The notes under the pieces: model-generated | The model's input: only the letters and a program-made list of their open reading frames with translations | Told to the model about the DNA's origin: nothing | Databases searched by the model: none | Part shown: positions 25,962 to 35,324 of the stretch, piece after piece | Layout: every line of letters starts with the position of its first letter | How positions within the stretch are numbered: the first letter of the stretch is position 1 | Assembly: GCA_028683385.1 (NCBI GenBank) | Contig: JAQUIJ010000012.1 | Location: 141,518 to 205,517, forward strand | Origin: Prolixibacteraceae bacterium | Lineage (GTDB): Bacteria; Bacteroidota; Bacteroidia; Bacteroidales; Prolixibacteraceae | DNA: 64,000 nt | Direction: 5' to 3' | Program-made: the position numbers and the translations under genes

Positions 25962-26300
25962 CTATTCTTTTAAGAGCCGGTCGATGTTATCGATATAATC
26001 GAGGCTGTCGTCGATGTGGAAGTCGAGTTGCGGAACTATCCGGAGTTGTTTTCCGACTTTTAGCCCAAGCAGACCTCTTATTTTTGAAGTGTGCTTTTTA
26101 ATTTCAAGCAGAACTTCGGCACCTTTTTCCGATGGGAAAATACTCAGGTAAACACGTGCAATCGAAAGATCGGGCGAAATCCTGACATTGGTAACACTGA
26201 GCAGTATCCCGTGAAACAGGTCTTTCCCTTCTTTTTGAAGTATGTCGGCCATGTCTTTTTGAATTAGGCGCGATATTTTATTTTGACGAGTGGTTTCCAT
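25962..26300 (-). CDS. rbfA: 30S ribosome-binding factor A
   Basis: 112 residues, the usual RbfA size. The KH-like fold signature is visible: an N-terminal helix (KISRLIQKDMADILQKE), the central strands (LLSVTNVRISPDLSIARVYLSIFP) and the LRIVPQLDFHIDDSLDYIDNIDRLL end typical of RbfA, where VPxLxFxxDxS is diagnostic. It helps 16S rRNA 5'-end maturation during late 30S assembly and in cold adaptation. In many Bacteroidota rbfA precedes a LolE-like permease gene; here a methyltransferase lies between them. Confidence 0.95.
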   Translation of the reverse strand: METTRQNKISRLIQKDMADILQKEGKDLFHGILLSVTNVRISPDLSIARVYLSIFPSEKGAEVLLEIKKHTSKIRGLLGLKVGKQLRIVPQLDFHIDDSLDYIDNIDRLLKE

Positions 26301-26456
26301 CGTATTTGTTTTTAATCGTTAAGGGCTCAAAGGTAATTAAATTTGTTCGAACAAAAGGAAACCCAGTTGGTTCAGGGATTCGAATATCATACTACCATCA
26401 TTCGAATCGTTTATTTTCTTTAAGTTCGCGCTCAGAAATTACTTTAAACTTTTACC

Positions 26457-26891
26457 TTGATTTTCGATTATAACCTTTGGGGACTTTTTCTGGCCAGCTT
26501 TCTGGCAGCAACGGTTGTGCCTTTTAGTTCGGAAGTTGTACTTACGGCAGTTCTGGCAAACGGAACCGATATTTACTCGGCCGTAATTATTGCATCGCTG
26601 GGCAATTGGGTAGGAGGTATGAGTAGTTTTGCTTTGGGATATTTGGGAAAATGGGAATGGATTGAGAAATACCTTCGGGTTAAACGTGAAACTATTGAGA
26701 AATGGCACGATCGTTTGTATAAAAGGGGAGCCTTCTTTGCTTTCCTGACCTGGCTGCCAGGAGTTGGAGACATTTTTGCAATCGGACTTGGTGTGCTTCG
26801 CTCAAATATTTGGATTGTTGCGATTACGATGCTCGCCGGAAAGTTTATTCGATACGTAATTTGGGCCTGGTTAAGCGGGTTGGTATTCTAA
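26457..26891 (+). CDS. YqaA/DedA-like (VTT domain) membrane protein
   Basis: 144 residues with a TTG start at 26457; the frame is closed by a stop four codons upstream and has no early ATG. Hydrophobic segments near 5-30, 35-60, 90-115 and 120-144 surround conserved pieces of the VTT/SNARE-associated family: VPFSSEVVLTAVLANG, SLGNWVGGMSSFALGYLG, and FLTWLPGVGDIFAIGLGVLR with a re-entrant Gly/Pro loop. Members are linked to phospholipid translocation or membrane homeostasis. It stands alone, divergent from rbfA. Confidence 0.88.
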   Translation: MIFDYNLWGLFLASFLAATVVPFSSEVVLTAVLANGTDIYSAVIIASLGNWVGGMSSFALGYLGKWEWIEKYLRVKRETIEKWHDRLYKRGAFFAFLTWLPGVGDIFAIGLGVLRSNIWIVAITMLAGKFIRYVIWAWLSGLVF

Positions 26892-27264
26892 ACCCGATTA
26901 TTTTTTTAAATCTAATTTGCTGGTATTTTGATCAAATGGAGCCTTCGTTTTATTCGATGGGCTATAATTCCCGAAACAAAGTCGAAAAATCATAAAATAT
27001 TTAACCTCCAAAGCCGTCCACACAAATAGGACGATTATAAATCCAAAGTATAAGCTTTGTCGTGCAGAGAAGATAGTTCTCTTTTACCGTCTTAAAACCG
27101 TCATTCACCTATTGATTTTGCTCGATTATCTACCCTGTTAACTATTGTTCTTGGTAAAAGCAGGAATTTTGACACGAAATATTAACAAACACTTTACATA
27201 CCGGAAACGTTTCGTGTCAAAAATGTTTCCTTTCTTTGTGCTGAAATTAAAAGTAAACTCAAAA
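26892..27264. other. Gene-free stretch upstream of the efflux regulator
   Basis: No gene is supported. Apart from the inverted repeat at 27167-27222 there is no clear terminator. One TTAACCT heptamer lies at 27001-27007 but without an 11-bp partner. Confidence 0.55.
27167..27222. promoter_or_regulatory. Probable TetR operator: 13-bp inverted repeat
   Basis: TTTTGACACGAAA (27167-27179) and its exact complement TTTCGTGTCAAAA (27210-27222) are 30 bp apart, centre to centre about four helical turns. They lie 42 bp before the TetR-type ATG and upstream of the efflux operon, so self-regulation is likely. Confidence 0.6.
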
Positions 27265-27924
27265 ATGCAGGAAGAATTAAATTTTGACGATCCTAAATTT
27301 CTGGCGATTCTGGAGAGAACTCTCGAACTGTTTTCTGAATTCGGGATCAGAAACATAAACATGGATGATATTAGCCGAAGTTTGGGAATTTCGAAAAAAA
27401 CCCTTTATCTGTATGTGAAAAGTAAGGAAGATTTGATTGAAAAGCTTTTCCACTTTGATGATATGAAGTGGGACAAAGAGATGTCCAAAATTAAATTTGA
27501 AGAACTGAATGCGATAGAGGGATTGATTCAGGTTAGTTTATTGGTTTTTGAAGAACTGGGAAAATTAGATTCGAAAACAAAGTTTGAGTTGAAAAAATAC
27601 TATGAACCAATTTTTACTCAATTTATGGTTCGGAAACAGAACCATATTTTTACCCAGATTAGTCAAAATATTAAACAAGGAATTGCAGAAGGATTTTATC
27701 GCAGCGATGTAAATATTGATTTAGTTGCCGGATTGTATGTGAGAAACCTGGTAGAGATGCATAAAAAAGATTATTGTTTTGTCGAAAACATCACTTTCGA
27801 GCAAGTATTTCAGGTAATGTTCGAAAGCCATATTCGCGCAATTTCAACGTCAGAGGGTATTGTGTACTTCGAAAAACGCAAATCAGAAATTAGTCAATCG
27901 AATAAAAATATTTTTAACCAATAA
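27265..27924 (+). CDS. TetR/AcrR family regulator of efflux operon
   Basis: 219 residues from the ATG at 27265. An upstream TTG (27145) keeps the frame open, but that extension covers the inverted repeat and is not conserved-looking. The N-terminal helix-turn-helix is at about 12-58 (ILERTLELFSEFGIRNINMDDISRSLGISKKTLYLYVKSKEDL). The ligand-binding domain is helical and divergent. It lies 12 bp upstream of the TolC gene and is surely cotranscribed with the tripartite pump, which it probably represses. Confidence 0.92.
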   Translation: MQEELNFDDPKFLAILERTLELFSEFGIRNINMDDISRSLGISKKTLYLYVKSKEDLIEKLFHFDDMKWDKEMSKIKFEELNAIEGLIQVSLLVFEELGKLDSKTKFELKKYYEPIFTQFMVRKQNHIFTQISQNIKQGIAEGFYRSDVNIDLVAGLYVRNLVEMHKKDYCFVENITFEQVFQVMFESHIRAISTSEGIVYFEKRKSEISQSNKNIFNQ

Positions 27925-27936
27925 AGATTACAAAAC

Positions 27937-29370
27937 ATGTTCAGAAAACACAAACAGATTCTACTCCTGGCAGTAATGTTTCTTACCGGAACATTACTTT
28001 CCAGTGCGCAGGAGCCAGTCAGGTTATCGCTTCAGGATGCCTTAAAATTGGCCATGCAAAACAACACAAACATCCTCAATTCGGATCTTGATCTGAAGAT
28101 TGCACAAAAGAAGGTTTGGGAAACTGTGGCTACAGGGCTTCCTCAAATCTCGGCAAAAGGAGCTTATCAGCACATTTTTAAAGTTCCAACGATGAGTTTT
28201 GGTGGTAAAACAACTTTATCAAATACCGAAGTTCCATGGGATCCAATCACCATGAGTGGAACCATGAGTTCACTTCAGCTTTTAAGTGGAGAAAGTATTT
28301 ATTTAAACAGCGAGGCTGGTACTCCAATTGAACTTGGTGTTAAAAGCAACACAACCTTTGATTTCACTCTTTCGCAGTTGATCTTTAGCGGATCGTACAT
28401 AGTGGGTTTACAAGCAACAAAAGTTTACTATGGACTGACAAGGCAAAATGCAGAGAAAGCAAAGCTTGATGTCATCGAGACAGTTACAAATACCTATAAT
28501 ATGATTCAGTTGGCTGAGGAAAGTAGGAAGATTCTGGCACAAAACCTTGAAAACATTAATAAAACGTTGTACGAAGTTTCGGAAATGAATAAACAAGGTT
28601 TTCTTGAAAAGACAGATGTTGATCAACTTGAATTAACAGGAAACACCGTTCGTAATGCAATGAACCAGATTGACAGCAATTTGGATATGGGTTATCGTTT
28701 GTTGAAAATTCAAATGGGTATGGATGATGCTTCAAAAGTTGAATTGAGCGACCCACTGGAGTCGGGCGAATCGCTTACAGCATCGAGCGTACAACTTTTT
28801 GCCGAATCATTCAATATCGGTCAGAATGTTGATTATCAGCTTATACAAACTTCGGAAAAGGCTGCCAAATTAGAGTTAGATCTAGCCCGGGCTAGCTATC
28901 TTCCAACCATTTCTGGTTTCTATAATCATACCGAAAAGTTAAAAGCTCCGGCATTCGATTTTTCACCCAAAGATGTGGTTGGTGTAAATTTAAGTTTGCC
29001 AATTTTTAGCAGCGGGCAACGTTCGTCAATTGTATCTCAAAAGCGCTTCGCGCTTGAGAAAGCAAAAAATACTCGGCAGTATGTTTCAAGCAGTCTGGCC
29101 ATGCAATCCACCCAGTATCAGAACGACTTAAAACTGAAACTTGAAAAATATCAAAATCAGAAAAAAAGTAAGGAGTTATCTGACGATATCTACCAGCGTA
29201 CGCTTGAAAAATACAAACAGGGTGTGGCTACAAGTATGGATCTGATGACCAGCCAAAACCAATACCTGACCAATTTGACCAACTATTACCAGGCTATCTA
29301 TGATTTGCAGGGTTCAAGGTCGAAATTGGAAAAATTGTTCAACATTAATCCGAATGCCGAAAACAAATAG
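27937..29370 (+). CDS. TolC-family outer-membrane efflux protein
   Basis: 477 residues with signal peptide (HKQILLLAVMFLTGTLLSSAQ). Two OEP repeats are present. The first runs to about 240, starting with RLSLQDALKLAMQNNTNIL; the second covers about 285-470 with long helices (LELDLARASYLPTISGFYNHTEK; YQRTLEKYKQGVATSMDLMTSQNQYL). The trimeric channel-tunnel serves the adaptor and RND pump encoded next. There is no lipobox, so it is not lipid-anchored. Confidence 0.94.
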   Translation: MFRKHKQILLLAVMFLTGTLLSSAQEPVRLSLQDALKLAMQNNTNILNSDLDLKIAQKKVWETVATGLPQISAKGAYQHIFKVPTMSFGGKTTLSNTEVPWDPITMSGTMSSLQLLSGESIYLNSEAGTPIELGVKSNTTFDFTLSQLIFSGSYIVGLQATKVYYGLTRQNAEKAKLDVIETVTNTYNMIQLAEESRKILAQNLENINKTLYEVSEMNKQGFLEKTDVDQLELTGNTVRNAMNQIDSNLDMGYRLLKIQMGMDDASKVELSDPLESGESLTASSVQLFAESFNIGQNVDYQLIQTSEKAAKLELDLARASYLPTISGFYNHTEKLKAPAFDFSPKDVVGVNLSLPIFSSGQRSSIVSQKRFALEKAKNTRQYVSSSLAMQSTQYQNDLKLKLEKYQNQKKSKELSDDIYQRTLEKYKQGVATSMDLMTSQNQYLTNLTNYYQAIYDLQGSRSKLEKLFNINPNAENK

Positions 29371-29400
29371 AAATTCATAAAACTACAAATACGAAAAACA

Positions 29401-30519
29401 ATGAAAAAAATTATTTACTATTCTGCACTGATCGCTTTTTTGGTTTCGTGCAGCCAGAATACCGACAAAAAGGCGGAGCTTGAAAAGCTGAAAACGCAGC
29501 ATGATCAACTAGCTACACAAATAGCCCAACTCGAAGCCGAAATTAATCCTGATGGTGTAAAAGCCGAACAGAAAGCAATTACAGTTAAGGTTACACCATC
29601 TGTCGAATGTGTTTTCAATCACTATATTCAGGTACAGGGAACGGTTGATGGCGATCAAAACATCGCAGTAAGCCCACAGATGTCAGGCATTGTAACTGGA
29701 GTTTATGTAACTGAAGGCTCATCGGTTAAAAAAGGACAGGTAATGGCTGATCTTGATGCTCAGGTTTTGAAACAATCGCTCGAAGAAGTGAACACTCAAC
29801 TGCTTCTTGTTAATAGTATTTTTGAAAAACAAAGCGCTTTGTGGGATAAGAAAATTGGAAGTGAAATACAGTATCTGCAGGCAAAAAACAACAAGGAATC
29901 GCTTGAAAAGCGGGTAAATACCATCAAAGAACAGCTAAAATTGGCCAAAATTATTTCGCCAATCAGCGGTACTGTCGAAAGCGTTCCACTTCGTGTTGGT
30001 CAAATGGCCGCCGCAGGTCAACCAACTTCGGCTATTCGTGTCATCAATATGAATGTGGCAAAAATTTCGGCTGATGTAGCTGAAACTTATGCTACCCGCA
30101 TTAAAGATGGAAACGCTTGTTTGGTCAATTTTCCTGATTTAGGAAAAGATATTGAGACTAAGCTGAACTTCACCAGCCGCTTTATCGACCCAACTAACCG
30201 CACATTTAAGGTGGAATGTAAAGTTTCGTCGAAAGATGCTGAGTTGCGCGCCAACATGATTGCCTACATCAAAATTAAAGACTACACCAACGAAAAAGCA
30301 TTCTGTATACCAGTGAATTATATCCAGAGCGATCAGGATGGTAAATTCATTTATATCGCCAAACAAAATGGCAACCAATGGACTGCCGAAAAGAGAATGG
30401 TTAAAACAGGTATGGATTACGATGGAATCATTGAAGTGGTAGAAGGACTTACTGCTGGCGAAAATATTATCACTGCCGGATTTCAGAATTTAAACCCAGG
30501 TGAAATTGTAGTTTTCTAA
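29401..30519 (+). CDS. RND efflux periplasmic adaptor (membrane fusion lipoprotein)
   Basis: 372 residues. A lipobox ends at Cys17 (LIAFLVSCSQN). A short coiled coil (about 23-47, KAELEKLKTQHDQLATQIAQLEAE) precedes the lipoyl half-motif (QMSGIVTGVYVTEGSSVKKGQ) and the alpha-hairpin (about 110-165). The second lipoyl half (KIISPISGTVESVPLRVGQ), beta-barrel and membrane-proximal domains follow. It bridges the inner-membrane pump and TolC. It lies 30 bp after tolC and 18 bp before the pump gene. Confidence 0.94.
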   Translation: MKKIIYYSALIAFLVSCSQNTDKKAELEKLKTQHDQLATQIAQLEAEINPDGVKAEQKAITVKVTPSVECVFNHYIQVQGTVDGDQNIAVSPQMSGIVTGVYVTEGSSVKKGQVMADLDAQVLKQSLEEVNTQLLLVNSIFEKQSALWDKKIGSEIQYLQAKNNKESLEKRVNTIKEQLKLAKIISPISGTVESVPLRVGQMAAAGQPTSAIRVINMNVAKISADVAETYATRIKDGNACLVNFPDLGKDIETKLNFTSRFIDPTNRTFKVECKVSSKDAELRANMIAYIKIKDYTNEKAFCIPVNYIQSDQDGKFIYIAKQNGNQWTAEKRMVKTGMDYDGIIEVVEGLTAGENIITAGFQNLNPGEIVVF

Positions 30520-30537
30520 TTCCAAAAATGACCTATT

Positions 30538-33500
30538 ATGTCGAAAGAAAACAAGTTTAAAGAATTTTTTGCAACGAGCTGGGCTATTGATAACCGGACA
30601 AGCGTTTATGTACTTGCGGTCCTGATATCGATACTCGGTATGATGAATTACTATTTTATCCCGAAAGAACAGTTCCCACAGGTAGTAATTCCATATATCA
30701 TTGTAAGTACTCCATATCCGGGAACTTCTCCCGAAGATATTGAAAACCTGGTTACCCGTCCGATCGAAAAACAGTTGAAATCGATCTCGGATGTGAAGAA
30801 GATAACCAGTAACTCAGTTCCCGATTTCTCTTCAATTATCGTTGAGTTTGACCCTAATTTGTCGATCGAAACGGCTAAGCAGCGCGTTCGCGATGCTGTT
30901 GACAAATCGAAAAGTGATCTTCCGACTGACTTGCCTTCGGATCCTTCGATTATGGACGTTGATATTTCCGCGATGCCGGTGATGTACCTCAATATTTCCG
31001 GAAACTATGATCTGGATAAATTGAAACATTATGCAGAAATTGCTCAGGATAAAATTGAAGGCCTAAAGGAAATTACCCGCGTTGATATTGTTGGTGCGCT
31101 GGATCGGGAAATCCAGGTGAATTGCGACATTTTCAAGATGCAGGCAGCAAAAGTTACTTTCAGCAACATTGAGCAGGCTGTTGCCATGGAAAACATGACC
31201 ATTTCGGGCGGTACTTTAGTCAATAATGGTGTCCGTAATACGGTCCGGATTAAAGGTCAGTTTACTGATGTTCAGACCCTGAAAGATATTGTAGTTCATT
31301 CTTCAAGCGGCGCGTTTGTTAAATTAAGCGATATTGCTGATATAAATGATAGCTTTAAAGAACAGGAAAGTTTTGCCCGTTTGGATGGTAAAAATGTAAT
31401 TACCCTGAATGTGATCAAAAAGAACGGTGCAAACCTGTTGGACGCTTCGGATCAGATTGTACAAATTGTTGCGGATCTGAAAGATCGTGAGTTTCCCAAA
31501 GGCATGGATGTTACCATTACTGGCGACCAGAGCCGCCATACCCGAAATACTCTGGAAGAATTGAATAACACAATCATCATCGGATTTATTCTGGTAACCA
31601 TTGTGCTGATGTTCTTTATGGGCTTTACCAACGCTTTCTTTGTTGGTTTGTCGGTGCCACTCTCTATTTTTGTGGCTTACCTGATCATTCCTGGGCTAGG
31701 CTTTACGATGAACATGATCGTGATGTTCGCCTTCATCTTTGCCCTCGGGATTGTGGTTGACGATGCCATTGTGGTCATCGAAAATACACACCGTCTGCAC
31801 AAGTTCAATCCCGATATTAATATAGCGGCCAAGAAGGCGGCAGGTGAGGTCTTTCTTCCAATTTTATCAGGAACATTAACAACATTGGCTCCATTCTTTC
31901 CATTGGCCTTCTGGCCGGGAATTGTTGGTCAGTTTATGCATTATTTGCCGGTAACATTGATTATTACGCTATTCGCTTCACTCTTTGTTGCTTATGTCTT
32001 TAATCCTGTGTTCGCCGTTTCGTTTATGAAACACGAGTACGATCACGAATTTCAGGAAGGAAGCGGTTGGAAAAAGATTAGGAATATCATGATCATTATG
32101 CTGGTATTTGCCGCAGTATTTTATGCTACGAAAGTTTATGGTCTGGCCAACTTCATGGTTTTTGCAGTACTGATGATCTTGTTTTTCCATTTTATCCTCA
32201 AAAAAATGATCACAACCTTTCAAGAGAAAACATGGCCATGGATCATGAGTGTTTATGAAAAGCAGTTGCGGATGATTCTGAAAGGTGGACGTCCGGTAAT
32301 GATTTTGGGTGGAATGATTGGACTTTTCTTTTTAACCATCTTCATTACAGGTGCAGTTAAACCTACGGTATTGTTCTTTCCGGATAGTAACCCCAATAAT
32401 ATCTATGTCTATATAAAAATGCCGGGAGGTACCGATCAGAAAGTAACTGACAGTATCACAAGTATTGCGGAACAACGTGTTTATAAGGTTATAGGTAAAA
32501 ATAATCCTGACGTTGAATCTATTATTTCAAACGTAACTATTGGAGCGGAAGAACAAGGATTTGCATCAACAGGAACTCCGTTTAACAAGGGAAAAGTATC
32601 AATCAATTTTGTGGAACATAAATTCCGCACAACTGGAGTCTCAACAACTGAATACCTGGAAATTCTTAGAAAAGAGATGAAAGATATCCCTGGAGCTGAA
32701 ATTTCGGTTGACAAAGACCAAAATGGACCACCAACAGGTAAACCAATTAACATTGAAATTACCAGCGAAAATCTGGAGGTTCTGATTGCTGATGCGAATG
32801 CTTTCCGCGATCACATTAAGTCGATGAATATTCCGGGAGTTGAAGAATTAAAATCTGATTTTGAGATGAATTCTCCTGAAATCATTGTTCAGATTGATCG
32901 TGACCGGGCTCAGCGTTTGGGAATTTCTACCGGACAGATTGGGCTTGAAATCCGTACTGCTTTGTATGGAAAAGAAATCTCGAAATTTAAGCAAGATGAA
33001 GATGAATATCCAATCATGCTTCGGTACGAAAAGGTTACCCGCGATAACATTGATGCTTTGGTGAACCTGATGATTACCTATCGGGACATGAATTCGGGTA
33101 TGTTACGCAGTGTTCCGTTGTCGACCGTGGCTAAAATTGATTATACATCATCTTACGCCGGAATCAAACGACTTGATCAAAAGCGCGTGATCACAGTTTA
33201 TTCAAATGTTCTTTCAGGTTATTCGGCAAATGATATTGTTCCAATTATTAAGCGTGAAGCTAAGAATTTCACGTTCCATGAAGGTACTAATATCAAACTG
33301 ACGGGAGAGCAGGACGATCAGGCAGAAACAGCTACATTCCTTTTGAAAGCGATGATTATTGCCCTTGGAGCAATATTCTTTATCCTGATAACTCAGTTTG
33401 GCTCGGTTAGTAAATCACTTATTATTCTAAGTGAGGTTATTTTCAGCATCATAGGTGTTTTACTGGGAGTTATGATTTTTCACATGGATTTGGTGATCAT

Positions 33501-33930
33501 GATGACCGGACTTGGAGTTGTTGCATTGGGAGGTATTGTCGTCCGAAACGGAATTCTGATTGTCGAATTTATAGATTCGAAGAAAGCAGAAGGTATGCCA
33601 ACGCGACGTGCAATTATCGAAGGTGGAAAAACCAGAATGACACCCGTAATTCTGACCGCCACAGCAACCATGCTTGGCTTGGTCCCGTTGGCTGTGGGTA
33701 TGAATATTAACTTCACAACAATGTTTACTGAATTGAACCCACACATTTACTTTGGTGGCGACAATGTGGCATTTTGGGGACCATTGGCCTGGTCAATCAT
33801 ATTCGGATTGAGCTTTGCTACATTCCTAACCCTGATGTTTGTCCCTGCTTTGTACGAGCTGGATTATACCATCAAACTGAAGATGAAAAAACGCAAAAAT
33901 CTGAAACGAATTAAAGCATTAAACAAATAG
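30538..33930 (+). CDS. RND multidrug efflux permease (AcrB/HAE1 type)
   Basis: 1130 residues, slightly longer than AcrB. Twelve membrane helices occur in the usual 1 + 5 / 1 + 5 pattern. TM4 carries the proton-relay Asp pair (FALGIVVDDAIVVIENTHR). Two large periplasmic loops are present (about 45-340 and 620-870). The insertion between TM6 and TM7 (GWKKIRNIMIIMLVFAAVFYATKVYGLANFMVFAVLMILFF, about 515-555) holds extra hydrophobic segments not found in AcrB and accounts for the added length. Last gene of the TetR/TolC/adaptor/pump operon. Substrates unknown. Confidence 0.94.
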   Translation: MSKENKFKEFFATSWAIDNRTSVYVLAVLISILGMMNYYFIPKEQFPQVVIPYIIVSTPYPGTSPEDIENLVTRPIEKQLKSISDVKKITSNSVPDFSSIIVEFDPNLSIETAKQRVRDAVDKSKSDLPTDLPSDPSIMDVDISAMPVMYLNISGNYDLDKLKHYAEIAQDKIEGLKEITRVDIVGALDREIQVNCDIFKMQAAKVTFSNIEQAVAMENMTISGGTLVNNGVRNTVRIKGQFTDVQTLKDIVVHSSSGAFVKLSDIADINDSFKEQESFARLDGKNVITLNVIKKNGANLLDASDQIVQIVADLKDREFPKGMDVTITGDQSRHTRNTLEELNNTIIIGFILVTIVLMFFMGFTNAFFVGLSVPLSIFVAYLIIPGLGFTMNMIVMFAFIFALGIVVDDAIVVIENTHRLHKFNPDINIAAKKAAGEVFLPILSGTLTTLAPFFPLAFWPGIVGQFMHYLPVTLIITLFASLFVAYVFNPVFAVSFMKHEYDHEFQEGSGWKKIRNIMIIMLVFAAVFYATKVYGLANFMVFAVLMILFFHFILKKMITTFQEKTWPWIMSVYEKQLRMILKGGRPVMILGGMIGLFFLTIFITGAVKPTVLFFPDSNPNNIYVYIKMPGGTDQKVTDSITSIAEQRVYKVIGKNNPDVESIISNVTIGAEEQGFASTGTPFNKGKVSINFVEHKFRTTGVSTTEYLEILRKEMKDIPGAEISVDKDQNGPPTGKPINIEITSENLEVLIADANAFRDHIKSMNIPGVEELKSDFEMNSPEIIVQIDRDRAQRLGISTGQIGLEIRTALYGKEISKFKQDEDEYPIMLRYEKVTRDNIDALVNLMITYRDMNSGMLRSVPLSTVAKIDYTSSYAGIKRLDQKRVITVYSNVLSGYSANDIVPIIKREAKNFTFHEGTNIKLTGEQDDQAETATFLLKAMIIALGAIFFILITQFGSVSKSLIILSEVIFSIIGVLLGVMIFHMDLVIMMTGLGVVALGGIVVRNGILIVEFIDSKKAEGMPTRRAIIEGGKTRMTPVILTATATMLGLVPLAVGMNINFTTMFTELNPHIYFGGDNVAFWGPLAWSIIFGLSFATFLTLMFVPALYELDYTIKLKMKKRKNLKRIKALNK

Positions 33931-33954
33931 TAAGTTTTTGGATAAATAAATAGG

Positions 33955-33988
33955 ATAGGGGCTGGCTCATCAAGAGTTAAGCCCCTAT
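33955..33988. terminator. Bidirectional terminator between efflux operon and aldo/keto reductase
   Basis: ATAGGGGCT (33955-33963) and AGCCCCTAT (33980-33988) form a perfect 9-bp stem with a 16-nt loop, followed on the plus strand by TTTTATTTT. It lies between converging genes. Confidence 0.78.
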
Positions 33989-33990
33989 TT

Positions 33991-35136
33991 TTATTTTACT
34001 TTTGGCCGATACAATTCTGTATGTGTTTCCTGAATCAGGTCAACCAACGGAATATTTGCCGGACAACGGGATAAATCTATCCTTTTCAAATTCTCTTCTG
34101 TAGGGAAATTGCCGGGGAACCAATGGTCTTTTTCCTGAAACATGTTGTACCGGTATAGCCCGAAGTCTTTCATGTCGTAGCATTTCCAGAGTGTTCTGAA
34201 GCGAAGTATTTCAGGAATATTCAATCCTGAAGGATCATTCTCCATTACGTATGCATCAAAGTCGGAATAAGGATCGAGTTGTTTTTGTTCGTCAAGAACT
34301 TGTTTGATCTGGTCATCTTCAGGAGAAAAAGGCGACGGTGCCGGGAAAATACCGTTGAGGTGGTCGAATTGCGCTGTTACGGGCAATCCAAAGGTTAAAG
34401 TATGAATAGCCGAATGGCTCAGGCAAAAACGCGCATTCCATTGAATAGGATGAAGAGGTGCCGTAAATTCAGTCAGTTTTTTCGATGGATGGAAAAGCTG
34501 ACCTCCTTTGTCGTTGGGCGAAATAATAAACACGCCCATGTCTTTCGATTCAGCAAGATCAATGGCTGGTTTATTTCGCTGGAAAAAATAATAATAATGC
34601 AGATTTACGAAGTCGAAAAGGTCTGTTTCTATGGCTTTCAGAATAACATCAAGCGGTGCATGAGTACTGAATCCGACATGTTTGATGATTCCCTCTTCTT
34701 TCATTTTCAGCAATTCTTCAACCGGACCACCTTTGGCACATGAGGTTTCCAGAATACTCATGGTATTAATTCCATGCCAGGCATAAAAATCGAAATAGTC
34801 GGTTTTCAAAGCCTTTAATTGACTGAGAACCATTTTTCGTGTGTCTTCGGCTGTTTTCGGATTCCCTTTTGTCATTAAAAAGTACGAATCACGTTTTAGT
34901 TTAAGCTCATCATTCAGAACACGTCCATAAGCATGCTCACTTTTGCCATATCCATGGGCGGTTTCAATTAAGTTGATTCCTTGTTCCATGGCTTTTTGAA
35001 CGGTATCACGACATTGATCAAGTGTATCCTGAGGAATTTCCTCGCGAGGTTCAACTCCGGTATGTTTAAAGCGCATACCACCTAATGTGATAACACTCAC
35101 CATTTTGTTTGTTTTACCGAAGCGGCGATATTCCAT
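33991..35136 (-). CDS. Aldo/keto reductase family oxidoreductase
   Basis: About 381 residues from the ATG at 35136 (MEYRRFGKTNKMVSVITLGGMRF is the normal family opening). The ORF is open to 35217 with another ATG at 35172. The barrel carries Tyr in ETAHGYGKSEHAYG, Lys in FLMTKGNP and His in YAWHGI. The usual catalytic Asp (DTA) is Glu here (ETA). The C-terminal extension (about 300-381, ILRFRTLWKCYDMKDFGLYRYNMF) resembles COG1453 proteins but lacks their 4Fe-4S cysteine cluster. Substrate unknown. Confidence 0.88.
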   Translation of the reverse strand: MEYRRFGKTNKMVSVITLGGMRFKHTGVEPREEIPQDTLDQCRDTVQKAMEQGINLIETAHGYGKSEHAYGRVLNDELKLKRDSYFLMTKGNPKTAEDTRKMVLSQLKALKTDYFDFYAWHGINTMSILETSCAKGGPVEELLKMKEEGIIKHVGFSTHAPLDVILKAIETDLFDFVNLHYYYFFQRNKPAIDLAESKDMGVFIISPNDKGGQLFHPSKKLTEFTAPLHPIQWNARFCLSHSAIHTLTFGLPVTAQFDHLNGIFPAPSPFSPEDDQIKQVLDEQKQLDPYSDFDAYVMENDPSGLNIPEILRFRTLWKCYDMKDFGLYRYNMFQEKDHWFPGNFPTEENLKRIDLSRCPANIPLVDLIQETHTELYRPKVK

Positions 35137-35324
35137 TTTAGGACGGTATAAAGAAAAAGTATTAAAATTCATGTTCAGTATTTGAAAAGAATTAGTGAAA
35201 ATAAATATTCTCAGCAATCAATCGTGATAGATTAATTATTGAGGTGGCAAAGTTCATACGGAATTAACCCACTGGAGAGGAAAGGGTTCAGGATAAATTG
35301 AAAATTGATTGGTTTGCCGTTTAA

